A DNA stretch of 64,000 bases from AV80 sp035536995 (GTDB lineage: Bacteria > Verrucomicrobiota > Verrucomicrobiia > Chthoniobacterales > UBA10450), in contig DATLNB010000072.1 in the NCBI GenBank assembly GCA_035536995.1, positions 10,962 through 74,961 of the forward strand, read 5' to 3'. Positions 1-9,319 of this stretch are shown one piece after another. The notes under the pieces were generated by a model. The model was not told the DNA's origin and ran no database searches. It saw only the letters and a program-made list of their open reading frames with translations. The position numbers were made by a program, and so were the translations under genes. How positions within the stretch are numbered: the stretch's first letter is position 1; each line of letters opens with the position of its first letter.

Positions 1-2
1 TC

Positions 3-680
3 GCGGGGTTTATCATCACGGGGAACGCATCCAAGAAGGTGATCATCCGCGGGATCGGGCCATCGCTTCCTTTTGCCGGTGTTCTCTCCAATCCAACCCT
101 GAGCCTCGATAACGGCGCCATCACGAACGACAACTGGCGCTCCACCCAGGAACAGGAGATCATCGACACGACTATCCCGCCTTCCAATAACCTGGAATCG
201 GCCATCGTGGCGACTTTGAGTCCCGGAGCGCATACCGCAGTCTTACGCGGCAGCGGTAACTCAACCGGCATCGGTGTTATCGAAGTTTACGATCTTGAAT
301 CGGGGTCGCCGGTGCAGCTGGCCAATATCTCCAGCCGCGGCCTGGTCCAGGCCGGCGATAACGTGATGATCGGCGGGTTCATCATCGGTGGGACTTACCC
401 CGCGAAGGTGATTGTCCGCGCGATTGGCTCTTCCCTGCCTTTTGCTGGCAAGCTCGAGAACCCGACTCTTGAAGTTGTCGATCAGAACGGCGGTCGGATC
501 AGCAACGACAACTGGCGCGAAACCCAGGAAACCGAGGTCATTGCAACGACCATCCCGCCGACTAACGACAACGAGTCGGCCATTGTAGCCACCCTCGCGC
601 CCGGGGCTTACACCGCTGTTGTCCGTGGCGCCGACAACACGACCGGTATCGCAGTGGTTGAAGCTTACAACCTGCAATAG
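3..680 (+). CDS. Exported repeat-module protein, C-terminal part only
   Basis: The reading frame is open from the window edge, so this is the 3' end of a longer gene. The visible 225 residues are two tandem copies of a roughly 120-residue beta-rich module. Each copy runs from a GGFII/AGFIITG strand through SNDNWR, IPP and ESAIVATL to a closing VIEVYDL or VVEAYNL. The module ends six other proteins in this window, always at the extreme C-terminus, which suggests a surface-attachment, sorting or stalk role (inference). It is almost identical to the end of the protein at 12811-16386, differing at about 8 positions, so a recent duplication or gene conversion is likely. Function is otherwise unknown. 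Confidence 0.85.
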   Translation, partial: AGFIITGNASKKVIIRGIGPSLPFAGVLSNPTLSLDNGAITNDNWRSTQEQEIIDTTIPPSNNLESAIVATLSPGAHTAVLRGSGNSTGIGVIEVYDLESGSPVQLANISSRGLVQAGDNVMIGGFIIGGTYPAKVIVRAIGSSLPFAGKLENPTLEVVDQNGGRISNDNWRETQETEVIATTIPPTNDNESAIVATLAPGAYTAVVRGADNTTGIAVVEAYNLQ

Positions 681-724
681 CGCGCGAACGCGGTACTTGT
701 AGGGCGTCTGTGTCAGACGCCGAA

Positions 725-795
725 GGTGGATCGGGCGCTCGCGCAGTTGTTGTTGGTGAGCCGATCCCATCGCGCGGCGGAGTGCGCGATCCACC
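725..795. repeat. Bipartite repeat with GGTGGATC/GATCCACC ends
   Basis: The segment opens with GGTGGATC and closes with its complement GATCCACC, with GC-rich partly self-complementary sequence between. Related copies lie at 4474-4563 and 16473-16554, each in a spacer of the sigma/kinase/surface-protein cassettes. It is preceded at about 700-720 by a short hairpin reading GGCGTCTGTGTCAGACGCC. Confidence 0.55.
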
Positions 796-842
796 AAAGC
801 AGCGACGGTGTCTATTCGGCCAGCCCGCGGTCGGACGCCGGA

Positions 843-3665
843 TTACCCTGTGGGCGCCGCATTGCACAGGGCAATGTCCCGGGCCACTTCCTCAGGCTTT
901 GTCGCATCCGCGGGCATGAGAATCTTTTTTTGCCGCAGGTCGTCCCAGATCGCCGCACTTTTTCCGAGATACTCTCGAGCCCGTTCCCACTCGGCTTTTG
1001 GGTCGGGCGGATTCGATTGGGCGATTTGCAGGTGGAGCCGGCCGAGCTCGGAATAGCGCAAGGCGAGTCGCGCGCGAAACCGCGCGTTTGTCGGGGCCTG
1101 CTTGGAAACGTCTTCAGCGAGCGCGACGGACTTTTCGAGCGCTTGCCGGGCTCCGGCCCAATCGTTTTGCGCAACCAGCGCATTGCCCAAATCCGCGTAG
1201 ATCGAGGCGACATCATCACGGGCGCGGGCGTTGGCCGCGTTGGCTCCCAGGATCGGTTCCCGCAGCGCGAGCGCTTTTCGGTAGTTCGTCAGCGCCGCCT
1301 CGGTATCGCGGGCGGCCGATTGGGCGCGGCCCATTCGCCACAGCGCCATGGCGAGGTCGGCCTTCAGTTCTTCTGAATTCGACTCGGCGACCAGTTGCTC
1401 CGCGATGGCCAGGGCCTGCCGATGACTTTCCAAAGCGCCAGAAACATCCCCCAGAACCAAAAGGTCTTTACCTAACATGTTGTGACTGATTCCCAGGTTG
1501 CGGCGGAAGAGTGTATTCTTGGGATCGCCCTGGAGGAGCGCTTCCAGATTCTTGATCAAATCACGTGATTGCTCCACGGCTTCTGGAACCTGGCCATTAT
1601 CCTCGAGCGCGAAGCGAAGCCAGTGCCGAGCTGCCACGACGCCAACCTCGTAGGTTTGGCTGTTCGGGGACGACGCGGCCAGTTTTTGCATAAGGGCAAC
1701 CCCACGCTGACCCAGACTCAGCCCGGCGGTCACATCGCCGGCGCTACACGAAAGCGTCCCAGCGTGTGTAAGGACGTTGGCGAACTGATCCATTACATCC
1801 TGATCCTCGGGATGAGCGGCATAGAGTCGCTCGAGGATCTCAAGGGCTTTTCGTAAGCTGGCCAGTGCACCTGCGGTATCCCCGAGATTCGCGTATTGCT
1901 CCATGCCTTTGACGTCGCCAACGCGCTCGTAAAGGACCACCAATTCGAGTTGATAAGTGATCTCTTGCGGCGCGGACCTGATCGCCGCCTGACGGACCTC
2001 GATGCCTTTTTCATAACTTGCCAGAGCTCCACGCAAATCGTCCTTCGAGTAAAGCACGTCGCCGATCCCGGCATAACTCTTCGCTACTTCATCCTGGAGC
2101 TGCGCGTTATTTGGGTCGCGAGCGAGGAGCTTCTCTCGAATCTCGAGGGAACGGCGGTAACTCTTCAGCGATCCTTCGATATCGCCGAGATTGGAAAAAT
2201 AAGCGTTTCCCTGGACGCGGCCGATCTTGTCATACGCAGTCGCCATTTCGCGGAGTAGTCCGGCGTCGTTGCCGGCCTCGCGCGCGAGATTATCGAGGTA
2301 CTCCAAGGCGTCCTTTACGAGACGCTCGCGCACCGGGGTCGAACCCCGCAACGGCATAACGAGGTCGTGGTAATCGAAGACGACGGCGTGGGCGAGTTTT
2401 CGGACATCGGCGAAACGGCGCTCGGCTTTGCGGGCCTGCCAGGTAGTGGAGACAATGCCCCCGATGAGAGTAAGGAGCAGCAACACGGCTCCGGCTGCGC
2501 CCAGTTTGTTCCGCGCTATGAATTTCCCTGCCCGGTACCCTACCGTCGGCAGCCGGGCACGCACCGGACGTCCTTCGAGATGCCGGCGCAGGTCGTCGGC
2601 AAACTCGGTCACGCTCGAGTAGCGCTGACCCGGCTCTTTCTGAAGCGCCTTGCCCAGGATGTTATCTAGGTCGCCCTCTAACAATTTCGGATTCCGGCTT
2701 TCGGAATTCGAATTCCCGCCCTTGGAAGCAACTGCACTGGCGCGGCGCGGCTCTTTCTCGACAATGACCCGAAACATTTCCGTCGGTGATGGATGTTCGC
2801 TTTCGAAACGATGCGGCGGGGCCCCGGTCAGGACATGATAAAGCAACCCGCCTAACGAGTAGACGTCGCTCGCCGTTGTGACCGGGTCGCCGCGGATTTG
2901 CTCCGGCGAAGCATAGGCCGGAGTAAAACGCTGCTGGTTCTGGATGGTCGTCTGAACAAAATCAGCGCTCGTGGACGACAACAGTTTCGCGATACCAAAA
3001 TCGAGCAGCTTCGGTTCGCCATTCGACGTGATCAGGATATTGCCCGGCTTGAGATCGCGATGGACCACCAGGTTCTGGTGCGCGAAGTGGAGCGCCCCAC
3101 AAACCTTAAGGTAGAGCTCGATCCGCTGCCGGACGTTGAGCGCCGAAGCGTCGCAGAACCGGGTAATCGGAACGCCATCCACGTATTCCATGACGAAATA
3201 AGGCAGCCCCTCCGGGCTGGTGCCGGCATCGATCAGGCGCGCAATATTTGGATGTTCGAGCTGGGCCAGGATCTGACGCTCGGCCCGAAAACGGCGCAGG
3301 ACTTCTTCGGTGTCGGTGCCCCGCTTGAGGATCTTGATCGCAACTTCTTTTTCAAATTCTTCGTCCGCGCGGCGCGCGAGATAGATCGTGCCCATCCCGC
3401 CGCGACCGATCTCGCGAACAAGCTCGTAGTCTCCCAGGAGTTCGCCAACCGCGGCGGCGCCGTCGCCTCGTCGAATGCCGCTCATGTCCTCGGCGACGGC
3501 CTCGAGACGATTGTTCGCGTGGGCGAGAAGGCCGTCGATTTCGGCCTGCAGAGCGTGATCGCCGTTGCAGGCCAAAGAAAGAAACTCGAGGCGGGTCTTT
3601 GTGTCAGGCTGGTCGAGCGCGTCAGCCATGACCTGCTTGATCCGCTGCCATTCTTCGGGGGTCAT
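843..3665 (-). CDS. Membrane Ser/Thr protein kinase with TPR sensor region (first copy)
   Basis: A 940-residue protein. Residues 1-60 form a helical start (MTPEEWQRIK), followed by a Hanks-type kinase domain at about 80-365: glycine loop GRGGMGTIY near 88-96, catalytic HRDLKPGN near 202-209, DFG near 222 and an APE-like SPEQIRG. A single hydrophobic helix (about 388-407) is followed by many TPR-like helical repeats to the end. In related bacterial kinases the TPR part binds partners or senses signals. The start has a good Shine-Dalgarno (AGGAG, 5-6 nt upstream). It lies 105 bp downstream of an ECF sigma gene on the same strand, so the kinase probably controls that sigma factor or the divergent surface-protein gene (inference). 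A low-complexity insert sits at about 311-330. Confidence 0.93.
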   Translation of the reverse strand: MTPEEWQRIKQVMADALDQPDTKTRLEFLSLACNGDHALQAEIDGLLAHANNRLEAVAEDMSGIRRGDGAAAVGELLGDYELVREIGRGGMGTIYLARRADEEFEKEVAIKILKRGTDTEEVLRRFRAERQILAQLEHPNIARLIDAGTSPEGLPYFVMEYVDGVPITRFCDASALNVRQRIELYLKVCGALHFAHQNLVVHRDLKPGNILITSNGEPKLLDFGIAKLLSSTSADFVQTTIQNQQRFTPAYASPEQIRGDPVTTASDVYSLGGLLYHVLTGAPPHRFESEHPSPTEMFRVIVEKEPRRASAVASKGGNSNSESRNPKLLEGDLDNILGKALQKEPGQRYSSVTEFADDLRRHLEGRPVRARLPTVGYRAGKFIARNKLGAAGAVLLLLTLIGGIVSTTWQARKAERRFADVRKLAHAVVFDYHDLVMPLRGSTPVRERLVKDALEYLDNLAREAGNDAGLLREMATAYDKIGRVQGNAYFSNLGDIEGSLKSYRRSLEIREKLLARDPNNAQLQDEVAKSYAGIGDVLYSKDDLRGALASYEKGIEVRQAAIRSAPQEITYQLELVVLYERVGDVKGMEQYANLGDTAGALASLRKALEILERLYAAHPEDQDVMDQFANVLTHAGTLSCSAGDVTAGLSLGQRGVALMQKLAASSPNSQTYEVGVVAARHWLRFALEDNGQVPEAVEQSRDLIKNLEALLQGDPKNTLFRRNLGISHNMLGKDLLVLGDVSGALESHRQALAIAEQLVAESNSEELKADLAMALWRMGRAQSAARDTEAALTNYRKALALREPILGANAANARARDDVASIYADLGNALVAQNDWAGARQALEKSVALAEDVSKQAPTNARFRARLALRYSELGRLHLQIAQSNPPDPKAEWERAREYLGKSAAIWDDLRQKKILMPADATKPEEVARDIALCNAAPTG

Positions 3666-3670
3666 TTCAT

Positions 3671-3768
3671 CTCCTGATCATGATCCTGCTCATGATCTTT
3701 CGAGGACGCTCAGAATAGCCACGCGGGGAGACCAGGATCAGGAGCAAGATCATGATCAAGAGCAGGAG
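3671..3768. repeat. Imperfect inverted repeat between sigma and kinase genes
   Basis: Two low-complexity arms built from TGATCATGATC and GGAGCA units (3671-3698 and 3734-3768) are imperfect reverse complements and flank a spacer of about 35 nt. In the mRNA they could fold into a long stem that ends close to the kinase Shine-Dalgarno. A role in translation or attenuation is inference only. Confidence 0.5.
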
Positions 3769-3770
3769 TA

Positions 3771-4427
3771 TTACCGCCGCATTTCGCGCTCGAGCCAGAG
3801 CTTCGCGACATTCCATTCCCGCTTCACCGTGGCCGGCGAAATCCCGAGTGCTTCGCCGGTTTCCTCCACCGTCAGCCCTCCGAAGAAACGCAGCTCGGCG
3901 ATCTGCGCCTGGCGCCGATCAAGCGCCTCCAGCTCCTGCAGGGCGGAGTTTACCTCGAGGGCCGACACATCCTGCTTCTCGAAGACATCGAGGGCCGCAT
4001 CGAGCGTGACCCGAGCCGCCCCACCTCCGCGCTTCTTTGCGCTGCGCGCTTCGGCGTGGTTCACAAGGATTCGCCGCATCATCCGCGCGGCGACACCCAG
4101 GAATTGAGCGCGATTCTTCCAATCGACCTGACGCTGGTCCTGCAACCGCAGGTAAGCTTCATGCACAAGTGCGGTCGGTTGGAGGGTGTGGTCGCTGCGT
4201 TCCCCTCGCAGATAACCGCCGGCCATCCGGCGCAACTCGTCGTAAACGGACGGCAAGGCTTCGGCCAGCCGGGGGTTATCGCCCTCCAGCCACCGCGCCG
4301 TTTCATCGAGAAACTCCTTGTCCGACTGGAAGGCTACCACTGGGCGCGAAACTACTGTTTTTACTTTGAGTTCGTCACTACGAAAATTTTTCGTGAGCCA
4401 AGGGCGCTCGCCAGGGAGTGGCGGCAT
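3771..4427 (-). CDS. ECF-type RNA polymerase sigma factor (first copy)
   Basis: A sigma-70 family factor of the ECF branch that commonly accompanies Ser/Thr kinases in Acidobacteria and Verrucomicrobia. Region 2 is seen as DELRRMAGGYLRGER and TALVHEAYLRL, and region 4 as LRFFGGLTVEETGEALGIS followed by the recognition helix ATVKREWNVAKLWL. The open frame reaches 4562, but that stretch crosses a dispersed repeat, so I place the start at the ATG at 4427 (218 aa). A GTG at 4340 is an equally reasonable start and matches the usual family N-terminus. It is transcribed with the downstream TPR kinase and divergently from the exported protein at 4677. Its targets may include that gene (inference). 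Confidence 0.88.
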   Translation of the reverse strand: MPPLPGERPWLTKNFRSDELKVKTVVSRPVVAFQSDKEFLDETARWLEGDNPRLAEALPSVYDELRRMAGGYLRGERSDHTLQPTALVHEAYLRLQDQRQVDWKNRAQFLGVAARMMRRILVNHAEARSAKKRGGGAARVTLDAALDVFEKQDVSALEVNSALQELEALDRRQAQIAELRFFGGLTVEETGEALGISPATVKREWNVAKLWLEREMRR

Positions 4428-4473
4428 CCAGAGCGCCGTTGAGAAGGGGTGGTTGGGAAAGAGCCCGTTCTTT

Positions 4474-4563
4474 GGTGGATCAAGTCCGACGCCTGAGGAA
4501 GCGCTCGAGGACTGAAGCGAACAACAGAGCTCCCCCATCGAGCGACGGAGCGCTCGATTCACC
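4474..4563. repeat. Bipartite repeat with GGTGGATC/GATTCACC ends
   Basis: Second copy of the element seen at 725-795 and 16473-16554. It carries internal GCGCTCGAGGACTGAAGCGAAC-type sequence like the third copy. It lies under the long N-terminal extension of the sigma-factor frame, which is why that extension is not accepted as coding. Confidence 0.5.
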
Positions 4564-4640
4564 TATCCAACCGTTCCATTTCTTGCGACAATGGCGGCCC
4601 CGTCAGGTCGGAAAAAAATAGGTGAGCCGATCGAAAGCCG

Positions 4641-4651
4641 TTTCCGGCGTT
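4641..4651 (+). promoter_or_regulatory. Shared upstream motif TTTCCGGCGTT
   Basis: The 11-mer TTTCCGGCGTT occurs 36 nt before the ATG at 4677 and again 33 nt before the ATG at 16667. In both cases an AT-rich leader without a Shine-Dalgarno follows. Conservation at the same distance upstream of two paralogous exported proteins suggests a promoter or leader element, possibly read by the neighbouring ECF sigma factor (inference). Confidence 0.35.
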
Positions 4652-4676
4652 CATTACTAGAGCCAAATCCATTTTT

Positions 4677-7600
4677 ATGAAAAATCCTCTTAAGTCTGCG
4701 ATCCTTAACCCTGCAGCGTTTGCCTCGAGCGCGCTCGTCGCCCAGGGCGCTACTTGGGACGTGGTGAACACTTTCGCGAGCACCGACACAGCGGAGGACA
4801 ACGGCAAAAAAACTGCAAACATGAACATGAAACGCAACCATCACCTCAAGCACGTCGGTCCCAGTGGCGGCATTCGATCCTGGGCCGCGGTGTTCAGCGC
4901 GGCGCTGATCATCTGGATCGCCAACGTCGCCCCGGCGCAAAACCTGATTCAAAACCCGGGGGCGGAAGCGGGACCGGGCGCATCGAGTTTTCCGAGCGTC
5001 GTGCCACCGACAGGATGGATCACCTCAGGTAACTTTACGGCGTGCCAGTATGCAATCGGCGCTGCCACCGACCCAAATCCGGAGGATTCCGCTGCCATTG
5101 GCGGCGGCACGAACTATTTCGCCGGAGGACCGAGCAACGCCTTCTCCACAGCGCGGCAGGTGATTGATTTGAGTGGCCGTGCGACGGGAATCGACGCGGG
5201 CGGTTTGACCGCGACGCTCAGCGGCTATCTGGGCGGCTTTCTGAGCCAGAACGATCGGATGCAGGTCGTCGCCACTTTTCGCAGTGCCCCGGACGGCACC
5301 GGAAGCGACCTTGGATCGATGACCATCGGGCCGGTGTTGCCAGCGGATCGCGCATCGGAAACCAAGCTCGTCTTCCGCAGCGCCAACGCGGCAATCCCGG
5401 CCGGCACGCGTAGTGTGGATATTCTTCTGGTCGCTAATCGCGCGGAAGGCGAATACAACGACGCCTTTGCCGATAACCTGAGCTTTGAGGTTTCTGGAGA
5501 CGAACCAGGTGCGTGTGTTCCACCGCCCTCTGATCTCACGGCCTGGTATCGTGGCGAGGGCGATGCTAGCGATGCCCAGGGCGGCAGCACCGGCACGCCA
5601 AAAAACGGCACGGAGTTTGCGCCAGGCAAAGTCGGGCAGGCATTCAGTTTCGATGGCGTGGACGATTTCGTCGAAATCCCCCACAACCGCGGTCGCAACA
5701 ACCCACCCAGAATCACGCTCACCGCCTGGATTAAACCGGACAGCGTCAAGGCTGGGTCGCGGATCATCAGCAAAGATTCCAGCGCCACAACCTGCGCTCC
5801 TCCTACCGTCAATTATTCTTTGGAAGTTCGCGGCCTGCAGGGTAACAAGGCGGACTTCTTTTTCACGACGGGCGACAAAGTCCTCCACGAATTAGTCGGC
5901 ACGTCTGTGATCCCGACGGGTGTGTTCACTCACGTCGCCGCCAGCTACGACGGCTCGACCGCGAAAATCTACGTGAACGGAGTGCTCGAAAATAGCCTTG
6001 TTGTCTCGGGCACGTCGTTGGCCAAGAGCAATGCGCCCACAATCATCGGCAGCGGTGGCGCGGGTTGCCGCGCCAGCAACGGCGGCCAGATCGAGTTCGA
6101 CGGTCTGATTGATGAAGTGCAAATCTACAATCGCGCACTCACCGATGCGGAAATCAGCGCCATTGTGAACTCCGGCAACGGCGGCATTTGCGGCGCGCCA
6201 CGCACGACGTGGGGCGCCGGCCGGGATCTGCGCGTAAATGAAAGGCCAGATCATGCGGCGGAGGTTAACCCGACGAACACAAAAGTTCCGGAATGGAGCT
6301 ACGGCACCCGTGCGCAAGCGGCGGCGACTGAGCTGACCTTGTTCCGGCCCGAACTGCACGCGAATAGAAGCGATGGTTTAGAAGGCTGGATCAGCAGCGG
6401 AGGGGTCGAAGGCGTTGTTGCTGTCAATGTGAAGAGCACGCCTGTGATTATCGAGTCGGGTGTGCAAGGGCTTTTGCCGCAGCAGCTCGATCTCCATCCG
6501 ACGGCTGATAACCGCTCCATTGTCGCCCGGTGGACGGCGCCGAAAGACGGCGACTATCGGATGGCTGCGAAGTGGTTCGACCTCGACACGAGGAATGGCG
6601 ATGGAGTATCGGCCCATCTTGTTATCAACGGCCAGGAGAAGTTCGTTCAGCTGATGCCGGACGGTGGAAAGGCGGAACTGCCGGTTGGCCCAGCGTCGAC
6701 CTTCAGCCTGAAAGCGGGGGACCTGGTGGACTTTGTCGTGGGGCCTCGAGGTAACTACTTTTCCGATAGCACCGCGTTCAATGCGGTGATCGCGCCGGTG
6801 CCGCATGTCGTTGTTAATGCGCCTACCAAAGTTAACGCTGGCGAAGACGTGCCCGTGACGGTGACCGTCCAGCATCCCTATTTGCAAATTAGCAGCGTGG
6901 AGTTGCGGGTGAATGGTAAAGGTGCCCTCGGGCCAGACGCGACTGCGCCATATGAGTTCACCATCCCCAAAGAGCAAATAGATTCCCCGGTGTTGGCGAT
7001 TGAGGCCCTCGCGACCGACAAAAACGGGGCCCAGGGACTTTCCGCTCCGGTTCAGGTTACGATCCAAAAGCCGGAATCCGGAGCGCCGATGGCGACCCGC
7101 GCCGCCAAGTTTCTTTCCACTCGAGGGGCTGCGGGCCCACAGGACTGCGTGTTTTGTGTGATCGGCGAGATTCTGGCCGCTTTCGATTTCATTTTCACCG
7201 CCGAATCGGGTGATTGGCATGATCCGAATAATTGGCTGTCCCGGACTCCCGGACAAATCCCGGGCCCTTTCGACGATGTGCTCATCGGAGATTCGACCGT
7301 GACGGTAAACAACACCGCGAACGCGGGCCGGGTCTATGTGATTGGGCTAGAGAGCCGCATCGTGGGAGGCTTGGGTGAGCCAGAGATACATATCTTTAAA
7401 GAACTCAGCATGGAGAAGGGAACGTTATCCGATATCAACCTGTTAGTGGATCGAAAGGCGAAAGTTCGCCTTACTGAGAAGTCCAACTTCAGTAACGTGT
7501 TTATCGAGCAACGAGGTGAGCTCCAGTTTACAGGCACCGGGCGCTTTCCAATCACCGACACCCGCATTGTCAATCGCGGGACGATGATCATCGAAACGCC

Positions 7601-9131
7601 CCCAGTCACGGCGAAAGGTCCGGAACTGCATCTGGCTGGTTTTGAAAACCTGGGGGGATTGCGACAAACGCCCGGTTCCAGACTTGGAATCCCCCCGGGC
7701 GCCAAGTTTAGCGGAAGCACCGCTGGCGGCACGCTGCCCGGCCTGAAACCCGGGTTTGAGCCGCCAAAACTAATTGGCAACGATGGTTCGACCATGGTCG
7801 CTGCCGGCAGTTTGAACCTCATCGGCAATGACGGATCGACCCTTATTGGGAACGACGGATCTACGTTGGCCCCCATTAATCCCGCGGAGCTCATTGGGAA
7901 CGACGGCAGCACCATCGCGCCGGCGGGCGGACCCGCGGCGCCATCGAAACAGGAAAAGGGACAACATGCCGCCCAGTCCCCCGCCGCTAGCGGCATCATT
8001 CTCGAGGGGGGTACGTTTTCCGGGAATTTCGTGATCGTCGGCGACGTGCTCAACCAGGCAGCTTTCATCTCCCCTGGCGACTCGGCCGGAGGTATCTTCA
8101 TCAGCGGGAACTACACGCAGAAATCCGCTGCCACTCTTGTCCTGGAGATTGGTGGAACTGCCACCGATCCGCTGCAGTATGACATCTTCCAGGCTACCGG
8201 AACGGCCACTCTTGGCGGCAACCTCGTCGTAACAACGATTGATGACTACACGCCGTCTCAAACCGACGGGCTTTCGCCGCTCCGCTTCGCCAGCAGCAGC
8301 GGCAACTTCGCCAGCATCAGCTCGAACGCGCAGGTCACCATCGGCGCAAATGGCGCTCAAATTAACGTGACCGGTCCTAACCCACCGGCTCCGAAAGCGC
8401 TGAATATTGCGACCCGTATGAAAGTGGAGACGGGCGACAACGCCCTTATCGCTGGGTTCATCATCACTGGTGCGCAGCCCAAAAAAGTGATCATCCGGGG
8501 CATCGGGCCATCGCTTCCGTTTCCTGGTATCCTGGCCGATCCAACTCTGAGCCTCGATAACGGCGCCCTTACTAACGACAACTGGCGCTCCACGCAGGAA
8601 CAGGAAATCATCGACACGACCATTCCGCCTTCGAACAATCTGGAATCAGCCATCGTTGCGACGCTGAGTCCCGGGGCGCACACGGCGGTTCTCCGCGGCA
8701 CCGGCAGCTCGACCGGCATTGGCGTCATTGAGGTTTACGATCTTGAATCCGGATCGCCCGTCCAACTGGCGAATATCTCCAGCCGGGGGTTCGTGCAGTC
8801 AGGGGACAACGTCATGATCGGCGGTTTCATCATCGGCGGAACCTATCCGGCAAAAGTGATTGTTCGCGCGATCGGGCCTTCGCTCCCCTTTGCGGGCAAG
8901 CTGGCAAACCCGACCCTCGAGCTGGTGAACCAGAATGGAGGAAGTATCAGCAACGACAACTGGCGTGAAACCCAGGAAGCCGACATCACCGCCACCACCA
9001 TTCCGCCTACGCAGGAGAACGAAGCCGCCATTGTCGCGACTTTGGCGCCGGGTGCTTACACCGCAGTTGTCCGTGGCGCAGATGACACAACGGGCATCGC
9101 GGTAGTGGAAGCGTACAACCTCTCGCAATAG
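4677..9131 (+). CDS. Giant exported multidomain protein with LamG-like domain and LIGNDG repeats
   Basis: A 1484-residue secreted protein. Visible order: signal-like segment 1-24, a second complete signal peptide at about 49-88 ending APAQ, a concanavalin/LamG-like domain (about 281-504, with FDGVDDFVEIP and DEVQIYNRALT), a WSYG-type beta module (538-708), an Ig-like domain (709-798), a G8-like domain (841-955, beginning SGDWHDPNNW), four LIGNDGST octads (1031-1080), a GNYTQ/LVLEIGG beta domain (1110-1228) and the tandem C-terminal module (1241-1484). LamG folds usually bind glycans. I keep the first ATG because its leader matches that of the gene at 16667. It is divergent from the sigma/kinase pair. 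A surface or matrix adhesin role is inference. Confidence 0.85.
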   Translation: MKNPLKSAILNPAAFASSALVAQGATWDVVNTFASTDTAEDNGKKTANMNMKRNHHLKHVGPSGGIRSWAAVFSAALIIWIANVAPAQNLIQNPGAEAGPGASSFPSVVPPTGWITSGNFTACQYAIGAATDPNPEDSAAIGGGTNYFAGGPSNAFSTARQVIDLSGRATGIDAGGLTATLSGYLGGFLSQNDRMQVVATFRSAPDGTGSDLGSMTIGPVLPADRASETKLVFRSANAAIPAGTRSVDILLVANRAEGEYNDAFADNLSFEVSGDEPGACVPPPSDLTAWYRGEGDASDAQGGSTGTPKNGTEFAPGKVGQAFSFDGVDDFVEIPHNRGRNNPPRITLTAWIKPDSVKAGSRIISKDSSATTCAPPTVNYSLEVRGLQGNKADFFFTTGDKVLHELVGTSVIPTGVFTHVAASYDGSTAKIYVNGVLENSLVVSGTSLAKSNAPTIIGSGGAGCRASNGGQIEFDGLIDEVQIYNRALTDAEISAIVNSGNGGICGAPRTTWGAGRDLRVNERPDHAAEVNPTNTKVPEWSYGTRAQAAATELTLFRPELHANRSDGLEGWISSGGVEGVVAVNVKSTPVIIESGVQGLLPQQLDLHPTADNRSIVARWTAPKDGDYRMAAKWFDLDTRNGDGVSAHLVINGQEKFVQLMPDGGKAELPVGPASTFSLKAGDLVDFVVGPRGNYFSDSTAFNAVIAPVPHVVVNAPTKVNAGEDVPVTVTVQHPYLQISSVELRVNGKGALGPDATAPYEFTIPKEQIDSPVLAIEALATDKNGAQGLSAPVQVTIQKPESGAPMATRAAKFLSTRGAAGPQDCVFCVIGEILAAFDFIFTAESGDWHDPNNWLSRTPGQIPGPFDDVLIGDSTVTVNNTANAGRVYVIGLESRIVGGLGEPEIHIFKELSMEKGTLSDINLLVDRKAKVRLTEKSNFSNVFIEQRGELQFTGTGRFPITDTRIVNRGTMIIETPPVTAKGPELHLAGFENLGGLRQTPGSRLGIPPGAKFSGSTAGGTLPGLKPGFEPPKLIGNDGSTMVAAGSLNLIGNDGSTLIGNDGSTLAPINPAELIGNDGSTIAPAGGPAAPSKQEKGQHAAQSPAASGIILEGGTFSGNFVIVGDVLNQAAFISPGDSAGGIFISGNYTQKSAATLVLEIGGTATDPLQYDIFQATGTATLGGNLVVTTIDDYTPSQTDGLSPLRFASSSGNFASISSNAQVTIGANGAQINVTGPNPPAPKALNIATRMKVETGDNALIAGFIITGAQPKKVIIRGIGPSLPFPGILADPTLSLDNGALTNDNWRSTQEQEIIDTTIPPSNNLESAIVATLSPGAHTAVLRGTGSSTGIGVIEVYDLESGSPVQLANISSRGFVQSGDNVMIGGFIIGGTYPAKVIVRAIGPSLPFAGKLANPTLELVNQNGGSISNDNWRETQEADITATTIPPTQENEAAIVATLAPGAYTAVVRGADDTTGIAVVEAYNLSQ

Positions 9132-9214
9132 TGTGATGGAGCGCCGCCGCTTCATTCCAGGAGCGGCGGCCTCCCTTGGCACGCCGAAGCGGTGCGAAGG
9201 TGGCAGACCGCCGA

Positions 9215-9251
9215 CATTGCGGTGTCGGAAGGGTGTAACTTGTCGCAATAG
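9215..9251 (+). pseudogene. Degenerate relic of the C-terminal module end
   Basis: The 37 bases ending TCGCAATAG match the final codons of the gene ending at 9131 at roughly three quarters of positions, including its terminal stop. The relic lies 84 bp downstream of the real stop, in non-coding DNA. It is best read as a remnant of an additional copy lost by deletion or recombination. Confidence 0.5.
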
Positions 9252-9319
9252 GTAGGACGGTGCGCCACGCCGGCGTCCGGTTCGTGCTTGTTGGGCGCCT
9301 GCAGAGACGCCTACAGGGC

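Noticed and set aside
4428..4562. N-terminal extension of the first sigma factor
   Set aside because: It crosses the GGTGGATC dispersed repeat and has no match to the paralogue, so the start was moved inward.
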